Shown here: piece after piece, positions 7,389-13,397 of the stretch | Layout: each line of letters begins with the position of its first letter | Numbering within the stretch: position 1 is the stretch's first letter | Origin: Verrucomicrobiota bacterium | GTDB lineage: Bacteria; Verrucomicrobiota; Verrucomicrobiia; Chthoniobacterales; Terrimicrobiaceae | NCBI GenBank assembly: GCA_026398285.1 | Contig: JAPLTI010000088.1 | Span: forward strand, 1 to 14,977 | Length of the DNA: 14,977 bases | Direction of reading: 5' to 3' | Notes under the pieces: generated by a model | The model's input: only the letters and a program-made list of their open reading frames with translations | What the model was told of the DNA's origin: nothing | Databases searched by the model: none | Program-made: the position numbers and the translations under genes

Positions 7389-7985
7389 ATGTTCACTGGA
7401 CTTGTTGAGGAAGCGGGGCGCTGCGAGTGGCTGAGAATCGGGGAGTCGGGCGCTCAATTGGCGATTCGCGCTCCGCGTATTGCCGCGACGGTCCACATCG
7501 GCGACAGCGTGGCTGTGAATGGTTGCTGCCTCACGGTGACGCGGACGGCGGATTCGGTGATGGAATTCGATCTTCTTGTGGAAACCCTGCGCCGCACGAA
7601 TCTGGAATCACTCGCTCCCGGAGCGGGGGTGAATCTGGAACGCTCGCTGGCCGCGGATGGACGCCTGGGCGGGCATTTCGTGCAGGGGCATGTGGATACC
7701 ACCACCAAGGTTCGATCCGTTGCGCGGCAGGGTGCGGATTTGCGTTTGGACTTTGAAATGCCTGCGGAGTTTGCCTGCTATCTCGCTTACAAAGGTTCTG
7801 TTGCCATCAATGGGGTGAGTCTCACCGTCGCGGAAGTGGGCAGCGACACCTTCACGGTCTGGATCATTCCCCATACGGCCTCAGCGACAAATCTCGGCGC
7901 TCTTGCAGCGGGTCACACCGTGAATCTCGAGTGCGATATGCTGGCGAAATACACCGCCCGCATCCTCGAGTGTCGGCGGGACTGA
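7389..7985 (+). CDS. ribE: Riboflavin synthase, alpha subunit type
   Basis: Catalyses dismutation of two molecules of 6,7-dimethyl-8-ribityllumazine to riboflavin, the last step of vitamin B2 synthesis. The 198-residue protein starts at the ATG of the family hallmark MFTGLVEE; an upstream in-frame ATG at 7347 would add 14 residues not found in the family. It shows the internal duplication of two lumazine-binding barrels. Domain 1 contains GDSVAVNGCCLTV and ends near GGHFVQGHVD; domain 2 contains YKGSVAINGVSLTV and ends with the trimerisation region near AKYTARIL. The normal length is about 195-220. A weak GGTGG precedes the start. No other rib gene is adjacent, so it is probably transcribed alone. 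It converges with the metalloprotease gene, 11 bp beyond. Confidence 0.96.
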   Translation: MFTGLVEEAGRCEWLRIGESGAQLAIRAPRIAATVHIGDSVAVNGCCLTVTRTADSVMEFDLLVETLRRTNLESLAPGAGVNLERSLAADGRLGGHFVQGHVDTTTKVRSVARQGADLRLDFEMPAEFACYLAYKGSVAINGVSLTVAEVGSDTFTVWIIPHTASATNLGALAAGHTVNLECDMLAKYTARILECRRD

Positions 7986-7996
7986 CCGGCCCGGCT

Positions 7997-8401
7997 TTAC
8001 TCCAAACCACGCTTGGAGAGGTCGCCCTCGTCGAGTCCGAGGTAGTGGCCGAGTTCATGGAGGAATGTGATGCGCACCTCCTCGCGATAGGCGTCCTCCT
8101 CGGCCTCACACATATCCCAGAGATTTCCAAGCCACAGCACGATCCTTGGCATCTGCGGGCTCGCTGGATCTGTGGCATCCGCGCCTTCGAAGAGGCCAAG
8201 TTGGTCGCACTCTATTCCATCGGCCTCATGTGCCGGTGAGGGGAATTCCTCCAGCACCATGGCCACCTCGCTCAGAGCGTCGCGAAGTGGTTCCGGTAGC
8301 TCCGAGCGGGTTCTTTCGATTTCCTCGGTGGCCACTTCCATCAGGTAGGCAAATGGTGCGTCGGGATTCTTTTCAAAGTTCATGTCCTTTTTCCGAGCCA
8401 T
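7997..8401 (-). CDS. Small zincin-like metallopeptidase-fold protein (PF06262-type)
   Basis: This is a 134-residue, acidic, probably cytoplasmic protein with no signal peptide or membrane span. Near the C-terminus, HELGHYLGLDEGDL contains the HExxHxxGxx(D/E) zinc site: H115 and H119 as ligands, E116 as the general base, and D124 or E125 as the probable third ligand. The PRIVLWLGN strand before it is typical of the minimal 'zincin-like' family PF06262. Members are widespread in bacteria; physiological substrates are not established to my knowledge. An internal ATG seven codons in is an alternative start. It is divergent from the sigma-factor operon, with 101 bp between the two starts, so the two may share a control region. 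Confidence 0.85.
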   Translation of the reverse strand: MARKKDMNFEKNPDAPFAYLMEVATEEIERTRSELPEPLRDALSEVAMVLEEFPSPAHEADGIECDQLGLFEGADATDPASPQMPRIVLWLGNLWDMCEAEEDAYREEVRITFLHELGHYLGLDEGDLSKRGLE

Positions 8402-8502
8402 CAGCTCAGACGCAGGACACCTTCAGTGGCTCATTGAAAAAAGCCAGTAATTCTATTTTCAAAAGCGGAAGCCTTAAACTAACCTTCACTCCTGATATCG
8501 TT
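8402..8502. promoter_or_regulatory. Intergenic control region between the metalloprotease gene and the sigma-factor operon
   Basis: This 101-bp region must hold the promoter of the sigma operon and probably that of the divergent metalloprotease. A 7-bp inverted repeat, TTGAAAA (8434-8440) and TTTTCAA (8456-8462), has a centre-to-centre spacing of 22 bp, about two helical turns, which suits a dimeric regulator or ECF-type autoregulation. TTGAAA could also act as a -35 box, but the following TATTTT is only 14 bp away. The same 13-mer ATTGAAAAAAGCC recurs at 8524-8536 inside the sigma gene, perhaps by chance. Confidence 0.35.
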
Positions 8503-9162
8503 ATGGGCCCCCAACACGAGTTTATTGAAAAAAGCCTCGAGCTTTGCCAGAGCGGAGACATGGAAGAACTTTCGCGCGTCTATTCAGAGCTTCTTCCATT
8601 GCTTCAAGGATACCTTCAAAACCTTGGTGCCTCTTCGCTCGAGGCGGAAACTCTGGCTGTCGAAGTTCTGAGTGATTGTCTGGTTGGAACTCTGAGTCGC
8701 CCGCCTCTGATCAATAAATGCCAAGGGCGCAGTTCTCTCGCCACCTGGATGAGTGCAGTGGCCAGAAACCGATACTATGATTTTATGCGTGGGCAAAAAA
8801 TGGATCGAGCCATCGTCTCGGAGCTTCAAGAGGCCTTGGTCGCGGGAGATTTGTGGGTTGAAACCCGCGCTCAAGATGAACACCTTTTCGAGGCTTTGCG
8901 CTCGGCGTTGGTTCAGGCTTTTCAAGCCTTATCAGCCACGGATGCCGTGCTCCTCCACTTGGTGCATGGCCACAAGGTGGATCAACGCATTCTCGCGAGA
9001 TCACTTGGTTGGTCGGATACCAAGATGAGCCGCCATCTCTCGTCCCTCCGCTCCGATCTGAAGCTCCATGTCCAATCCTTGCTCCGCGATGTGGAGAGAG
9101 GCGCATCACCAAGCTGGGAGGACTTGATACAGGTCTGCGGTCAAATGGTTGAACCACTCTGA
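8503..9162 (+). CDS. ECF-like RNA polymerase sigma factor
   Basis: This 219-residue protein resembles sigma-70 family ECF factors. Region 2 (about residues 25-97) includes AETLAVEVLSDCLVGTL and the region 2.3/2.4-like SSLATWMSAVARNRYYDFMR. Region 4 (about 130-193) has the HTH pattern LSATDAVLLHLVHGHKVDQR followed by LARSLGWSDTKMSRHLSSLR. It should direct RNA polymerase to a dedicated promoter set. Region 3 is absent, as in ECF factors, and a 25-residue tail follows region 4. The start at 8503 is the first ATG after the intergenic region; the frame remains open far upstream, but that part lies antisense to the metalloprotease gene and shows no homology. No strong Shine-Dalgarno is seen. It leads a four-gene operon, and the next gene follows after 6 bp. 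The target promoters and ECF group cannot be assigned by eye. Confidence 0.85.
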   Translation: MGPQHEFIEKSLELCQSGDMEELSRVYSELLPLLQGYLQNLGASSLEAETLAVEVLSDCLVGTLSRPPLINKCQGRSSLATWMSAVARNRYYDFMRGQKMDRAIVSELQEALVAGDLWVETRAQDEHLFEALRSALVQAFQALSATDAVLLHLVHGHKVDQRILARSLGWSDTKMSRHLSSLRSDLKLHVQSLLRDVERGASPSWEDLIQVCGQMVEPL

Positions 9163-9168
9163 AAAACA

Positions 9169-9441
9169 ATGGCTACTCTTTCTTTTGATTCCACCCCAGA
9201 CGATGCGCCGTTCCAGTTTCTTCTCGATATGTTTCTGAGGGCCGAGTCGTTGGCTTGTTTTGCTGGTCACTCTGACGAAGAGGAAATCAACGGAACTATG
9301 CAGGAAATGGCTGCAGGTCGTCTTGCCCCTTTAGATGTGCAAGAGCTTTTCGGCAAGTTGAGGTCTGATCCATCCGCCGTGGCCCGCCTCGCCTCACTGC
9401 TCCAGGAATCCAAGGGTGGCGATCGGGAGGCTGAGGAATGA
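9169..9441 (+). CDS. Small acidic protein, candidate anti-sigma factor or protease substrate
   Basis: This is a 90-residue soluble, acidic protein with no membrane segment. The second half (residues 36-79: DEEEINGTMQEMAAGRLAPL followed by a helix, then LRSDPSAVARLASLLQE) has the spacing of the 'yl.GeLs..E......l..dp.....l..l' pattern seen in anti-sigma domains, but the usual HxxxCxxC zinc site is missing; only C30 and H34 are nearby. That resemblance is a weak visual match. Position supports a role with the sigma factor: it lies 6 bp after the sigma stop and its own stop overlaps the next start as ATGA (9438-9441). It could inhibit the sigma factor, serve as a cleavage target of the S8 protease, or bridge the GAF protein. 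Confidence 0.7.
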   Translation: MATLSFDSTPDDAPFQFLLDMFLRAESLACFAGHSDEEEINGTMQEMAAGRLAPLDVQELFGKLRSDPSAVARLASLLQESKGGDREAEE

Positions 9442-10073
9442 AGGGCGAAATCCCGCGTTATAGCATTCCAGCAGCCGCATTGCCCGAGGGCATACAGCTC
9501 CCGCAGGGCACCGGCCTGGTGATGGAAGCTTGGATGGACGCGCAAGCTGGCGCGATCTGCCGGGGCGAGTGGAGTGGATGGCCCTGCGCCGGGGGATTTG
9601 ATTTGCTGCGCGATGCGGTGACTGCCACCGATGCGGATGAGGGAGCGCTCTGGTTGGTGGACGATGTGAAACGCGAACTCCGTCCCTGTTTCAGCATCGG
9701 GGAGCATTATGAAATTTTTCTCAAAGAGATTCGTCAACCCCTCACCTCGGGCTTGATCAGTATGGTTTTTTTCACCGAGGACTCGATCTGCGAAGCTGAA
9801 GTTGGACGCCGGAGCGAGTATTGTCCGGATGTCGATTCGCGTCTCGGCGCGAAGACAAAAGCCATGATTGCGATCCCGGTCTTTTTTGCACAGCGGTGCA
9901 GGGGAGTTTTTTCGGCCGTTCTTTTCGAGGTGAGTCCCCAAGTGACGCACAAGGAGGCCTTCCTGCACTCGGATTTTGAAACGCTCTCTCAGGCGGCCAC
10001 GCTCTGGGGCGAGTTGATGGATTCGCAACTCGCTGGAGTCGGAATACAAGGCGGCACAAACTCGGGGGTATGA
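9438..10073 (+). CDS. GAF-domain sensor-like protein
   Basis: This 211-residue cytoplasmic protein has one GAF-like domain at about residues 50-195: the strand pair around EGALWLVDDVKRELRPCF, the loop with PLTSGLISMVFFTEDSICEA, and the hallmark KTKAMIAIPVFFAQRCRGVFSAVLFE. GAF domains bind small ligands (cyclic nucleotides, haem, tetrapyrroles, metabolites) or respond to redox state. Several cysteines (C41, C50, C84, C118, C129, C154) leave a redox role open, but no ligand can be inferred. There is no output domain (no kinase, cyclase or HTH), so it must signal through a partner. A good GGGAGG (9425-9430) lies seven bases upstream. Its start overlaps the small gene's stop and its stop overlaps the protease start, both as ATGA, so the three products are probably made in fixed proportion. 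Confidence 0.8.
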   Translation: MKGEIPRYSIPAAALPEGIQLPQGTGLVMEAWMDAQAGAICRGEWSGWPCAGGFDLLRDAVTATDADEGALWLVDDVKRELRPCFSIGEHYEIFLKEIRQPLTSGLISMVFFTEDSICEAEVGRRSEYCPDVDSRLGAKTKAMIAIPVFFAQRCRGVFSAVLFEVSPQVTHKEAFLHSDFETLSQAATLWGELMDSQLAGVGIQGGTNSGV

Positions 10074-10834
10074 GTGGAGTCATTCGCTGGGAGGACTTCC
10101 CGGATGCCATGCGGCGTGGTGACGGGCGAGGGGTGAGGATTGCGGTGCTTGATTCCGGCATCGAAAGGCTTCATCCGGGATTCAAGGGGGCTCACTTTGA
10201 TGACGACCTTTGCTTTGCGACTACTGGAAATGGCGAGGCTCCAAATGATGCCGGCGGGACGGATTTCTTTGGTCATGGAACGGCCGTGGCATCTGTGCTT
10301 CTTCAAACCGCTCCCGCAGTCACGATCGGCAGCTTCCGCGTTCTTGGCGGCGAGGCCTACGGTCGGGATGAAATCATTCGCCGAGCGGCATTGGAGGCCA
10401 TAGCGCGCGGATACCACATCATCCACTGCAGCTTTGGCGCGAGCGGGTCGCCATTCACCGTCATGTCGTTCAAATCGTGGATTGATGCCGCGTATCTCGC
10501 CGGCGTTCATATCGTCGCGGCCTGCAATAACGGCGGATCATCCGTGCGTGTTTGGCCTGCGCATTTTTCAAGCGTGGTGGCGGTGGATTCCGCTGCTGGG
10601 GTTTCCAGCGGGCAAATCCAGAGGCGTGCCGGATCGCTTGTCGAGTTCGCCGCTTTGGGAGGCGTTCGGGCGCGTTTGCCTTGGAAGGATAAAACGATGC
10701 GCACCATTGCGGGAACGAGCTTTTCCGCCCCGGTAGCCACGGGCCTCATGGCCAGGATTCTCTCAATCCATCCCGGCATTCATCCCGACCAGATGAAGAT
10801 GATTCTAAGGGAAATCGCCGAGCCTGCGGAGTAG
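10070..10834 (+). CDS. Cytoplasmic subtilisin-like serine protease (S8 family)
   Basis: This 254-residue protein consists of little more than one peptidase S8 domain. The catalytic triad is complete: D28 in IAVLDSGIE, H69 in FFGHGTAVAS and S217 in AGTSFSAPVA. N153 in AACNNGG is the oxyanion-hole Asn, with Cys152 replacing the usual Gly before it. There is no signal peptide, propeptide or membrane span, so it should act inside the cell and fold without the usual intramolecular chaperone. It begins MSGVIRWEDFPDAM, consistent with a short N-terminal arm before the first strand. It is the last gene of the sigma-small protein-GAF operon, with an ATGA overlap. By context it is probably a regulated protease whose substrate is encoded nearby; that substrate is unproven. 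Confidence 0.9.
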   Translation: MSGVIRWEDFPDAMRRGDGRGVRIAVLDSGIERLHPGFKGAHFDDDLCFATTGNGEAPNDAGGTDFFGHGTAVASVLLQTAPAVTIGSFRVLGGEAYGRDEIIRRAALEAIARGYHIIHCSFGASGSPFTVMSFKSWIDAAYLAGVHIVAACNNGGSSVRVWPAHFSSVVAVDSAAGVSSGQIQRRAGSLVEFAALGGVRARLPWKDKTMRTIAGTSFSAPVATGLMARILSIHPGIHPDQMKMILREIAEPAE

Positions 10835-10840
10835 CAGGCT
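10821..10840 (+). terminator. Weak hairpin at the end of the sigma-GAF-S8 operon
   Basis: AGCCTGC (10821-10827) and GCAGGCT (10834-10840) form a 7-bp stem with a 6-nt loop spanning the protease stop codon. There is no downstream T-run, so intrinsic termination is doubtful. It may only protect the 3' end or be coincidental. Confidence 0.25.
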
Positions 10841-10863
10841 TAGAGTCTGGCTGGCAAAATTCC

Positions 10864-12450
10864 CTACTGGATCGAGGGAGGAACGGGGCCGGTTTTCGGA
10901 ACGAGGCGGAGAATGACTGTGCGGTTGCGCGCAGCGGCATTTGGGACATCGCTCGAGAAAGGCTGGGTCATGCCGCCGGTCGAACTCACAAGGAGGCGCT
11001 CTGCGGGAAAGTTGCTATCCTCGCGCAAGACTTCCGTGGCTGCCACAGCACGGCGAAGTCCGAGCGTGTAGTTATCGCGGAATGGTGACTGCTGGCGCAT
11101 GGCAGTGCCGTCCGTCTGGCCTTCGATGATGAGCCAGAAATCCGGAGCGTTCTTGGCGATCAAAGCTCCTGTGAGAGCGAGTTGCTCGCGGCCTTTTTTA
11201 TCCACTTTCAAGCCTGAAGCGAAGATGCCTTCCTCAAACTTGATGCGTATTTCGTTTTTGTTGCTGGTGATCACGCAGCCGGGGAGTTCCATGAGGCTTG
11301 GGAGCAGGCGGTTGATAGCTTCCAGATTCTGGTCGGGAGCAGGTGCTGCCGCCACTTGCGCAATAGGCGCTGTGCGTGGGGCTGGGACTTCCGGCGTCAG
11401 GGTCACAGGCTTCGGTGTCGGAGCCTCTACAAGTGCGACCGGCGCAGGCATAGGCGTAGGCGCAGGTGTGGAAATCGCTTCGGTCACAGCGGCAGGCATC
11501 GGCGCGGAGGCGGAGATGTTTGCCTGAGCTGCGATGGGCTCCTCGTTGTCGTTGTGTTTATAAACAACCTGAAATTCCGGCAACACGGGCATGGTTGGTT
11601 GCGGCTTCGGTTGGGCAAGCGGCGAGGGGGCGGGTTCGCCGGGATTAAGGAGTTCTTTGATGCCAAATCCTGCGGCGCCAAGAACGACCAGAATCACAAC
11701 CCAGTAAGCGAGTTTTCGAAAGGCGTTCATGCCTCCACCGGAGCGGTCGCCATTGCGAGAAGGAGGAACCGGAACGGCTCCGGGCTTGTTGTAGGGGCGC
11801 GATATCTCCACGGCATCGGTGTCGTGTGAGGTCTCGCGGTTTGTTTCGCGGAATGCCGGGAGGGCAGATGCTGAGGGCTGAACAGCTTTGCGAATCTTCG
11901 GTTCTCTCGGGGCAGGAGCCGCTTTGGAAGATTTTTTGCTCTGCGATTTCTCAGAGATTTGCGCCATGAGCTCCAGGGCGGAGGTGGAACGAGCCGGTGT
12001 CTTGCGGGCGGCTTTAGCTGTGGGTTTGGCAGGAGCCTCTTCTTCGTCTGGTTGCTCGATCACTTCGCTGACACCGCTGAATTCGTCGATCTCACGCACT
12101 TCTCCGACGGAATCGAAATCGTCATCACCGACCGAGCCGACCATTTCCTCGACCACTGGCTTGATTTGCCGAGCCACGGTGGACTCGGCTTTTTGAAGCT
12201 TGGCAGGAAAATCGATCTCGGCTGGTTCGCCCACTGATTCTTCAGGCAGATTGGTGGCTTCGCCATCGCGTTCGCGCATCCAATTTTCCAGTGCGAACCT
12301 GTTGAACCGCCACTGGCGTCCGACTTTTACTCCGGGCAATTGCCCCTCGCTGCAGAGTTTCAGGAGTGTGGACTTGGGCATTTTGAGGAAGACTGCCGCC
12401 TCGTCGCCGTTCATCACTTCATTTTGGGGAGTTGTTTGATCGTTTGCCAT
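10864..12450 (-). CDS. Single-pass membrane protein: N-terminal HTH, C-terminal OmpA/MotB-like domain
   Basis: The 528-residue protein joins parts usually found apart. Residues 12-60 (DEAAVFLKMPKSTLLKLCSE, then GQLPGVKVGRQWRFNRFALENWM) are an excisionase/MerR-like helix-turn-helix (HTH_17 type). Residues 65-240 are charged, low-complexity and probably disordered, with an acidic part (about 104-140) and then a Lys/Ala/Ser-rich part. Residues 246-264 form one transmembrane helix preceded by NAFRK, so the N-terminus is cytoplasmic. Residues 270-375 are Pro/Ala-rich, like a periplasmic spacer. Residues 400-516 match the OmpA/MotB peptidoglycan-binding fold (IIEGQTDGTAM, LGLRRAVAATEVL, and NAAARNRTVILRL near the end). 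I chose the ATG at 12450; an upstream TTG at 12498 would add 16 residues. It could tether DNA or a cytoplasmic partner to the cell wall, comparable in layout to RodZ. It is divergent from thrB. Confidence 0.85.
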   Translation of the reverse strand: MANDQTTPQNEVMNGDEAAVFLKMPKSTLLKLCSEGQLPGVKVGRQWRFNRFALENWMRERDGEATNLPEESVGEPAEIDFPAKLQKAESTVARQIKPVVEEMVGSVGDDDFDSVGEVREIDEFSGVSEVIEQPDEEEAPAKPTAKAARKTPARSTSALELMAQISEKSQSKKSSKAAPAPREPKIRKAVQPSASALPAFRETNRETSHDTDAVEISRPYNKPGAVPVPPSRNGDRSGGGMNAFRKLAYWVVILVVLGAAGFGIKELLNPGEPAPSPLAQPKPQPTMPVLPEFQVVYKHNDNEEPIAAQANISASAPMPAAVTEAISTPAPTPMPAPVALVEAPTPKPVTLTPEVPAPRTAPIAQVAAAPAPDQNLEAINRLLPSLMELPGCVITSNKNEIRIKFEEGIFASGLKVDKKGREQLALTGALIAKNAPDFWLIIEGQTDGTAMRQQSPFRDNYTLGLRRAVAATEVLREDSNFPAERLLVSSTGGMTQPFSSDVPNAAARNRTVILRLVPKTGPVPPSIQ

Positions 12451-12557
12451 GCCTGATTTGTGGGCAGTGACCCTGCAATAAAAAGCAGGCGGATGCAAAC
12501 ATTGGTTTTCGGGTTTGTCGTTGCCGGATGCGGATTTTTTCGAGAATGCTTGAGGAA

Positions 12558-13397
12558 ATGAAAAGCGTTCGAGTGCGAGTGCCGGCTACTACGGCAAATC
12601 TGGGGCCTGGTTTTGATGCAATGGGAATCGCCCTGCGTATTTACAATACAACCACCGTTGAGCGTGGGAGAGGAACCGATCCCGGCGACATGGCCAAAGC
12701 TGCGGCGGATCTGTTTTTTCAGACCTCGGGAGTGAAGAAATTTGATTTCCACTGGAGTGTGGAAGGCGATGTGCCGAGGTCGCGCGGTCTTGGCAGCAGC
12801 GTCACCGTGCGACTTGGTGTATTGCATGGACTCAACGCGCTGGCTGGCAAGCCGCTGGATCGGCAGGCGGTCTTCAAGCTCTGTGCGGAATTGGAGGGAC
12901 ACCCCGACAACGCCGCGCCTGGGGCCTTCGGGGGATTCTGCATCGCTCCCAAAGCCGGTCCATTGCAGCGTTATCCGGTCGGTGAGGAACTGGCCTTTGT
13001 TCTGCTGATTCCTGATATGGAGCTTGAGACTTCCAAGGCGCGCGGTGTGCTTCCAGCGAAAATCCCCCTCTCCGATGCCGCGCTCTCGGTTGGAAACGCA
13101 GCGGCCATCGCCGGAGCGTTTGCCAGCGGCGACTATCGTAAGTTGTCAGGCTGCTTTGAGGATCGCCTGCACCAACCCTACCGCGCCAAACTCATGCCGT
13201 TTCTGGATGATGTCATCGCCGCCGGATGCGCAGCGGGCGCCCTCGGGGGGTGGCTGAGCGGAGCTGGATCGACTATCGCTTGCGTAGCGCTTCGTCGTCC
13301 GGACAAGGTGGCAAATGCCATGATCTCGGCCTGCGGACTTGAATCCGCCTGCGCCATCGTGGTGCGCGCCGACAATGCCGGGGTGAAAATCGCATGA
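12558..13397 (+). CDS. thrB: Homoserine kinase (GHMP family)
   Basis: Phosphorylates homoserine to O-phosphohomoserine using ATP, feeding threonine synthase. The first strands read VRVPATTANLGPGFDAMG, the N-terminal GHMP-kinase signature. The ATP-binding motif is PRSRGLGSSVT. EGHPDNAAPGAFGGF is the homoserine-kinase signature, and GGWLSGAGSTIACV is the C-terminal glycine-rich loop. From the ATG at 12558 (MKSVRVRVPATTA) the protein is 279 residues, slightly shorter than the usual 290-310. In-frame ATGs at 12528 and 12546 would add 10 or 4 residues and none of the three has a clear Shine-Dalgarno, so the start is uncertain. It lies almost 10 kb from its partners hom and thrC. The stop overlaps lpxK as ATGA, indicating translational coupling. 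Confidence 0.94.
   Translation: MKSVRVRVPATTANLGPGFDAMGIALRIYNTTTVERGRGTDPGDMAKAAADLFFQTSGVKKFDFHWSVEGDVPRSRGLGSSVTVRLGVLHGLNALAGKPLDRQAVFKLCAELEGHPDNAAPGAFGGFCIAPKAGPLQRYPVGEELAFVLLIPDMELETSKARGVLPAKIPLSDAALSVGNAAAIAGAFASGDYRKLSGCFEDRLHQPYRAKLMPFLDDVIAAGCAAGALGGWLSGAGSTIACVALRRPDKVANAMISACGLESACAIVVRADNAGVKIA

Noticed and set aside
8146..8502. N-terminal extension of the sigma factor by 119 residues
   Set aside because: This part is antisense to the zincin-like gene and shows no sigma region; the ATG at 8503 starts just before the first sigma helix.
8433..8536. Exact 13-nt direct repeat ATTGAAAAAAGCC (8433-8445 and 8524-8536)
   Set aside because: The second copy lies inside coding sequence and the repeat is short and A-rich; chance is a sufficient explanation without conservation data.
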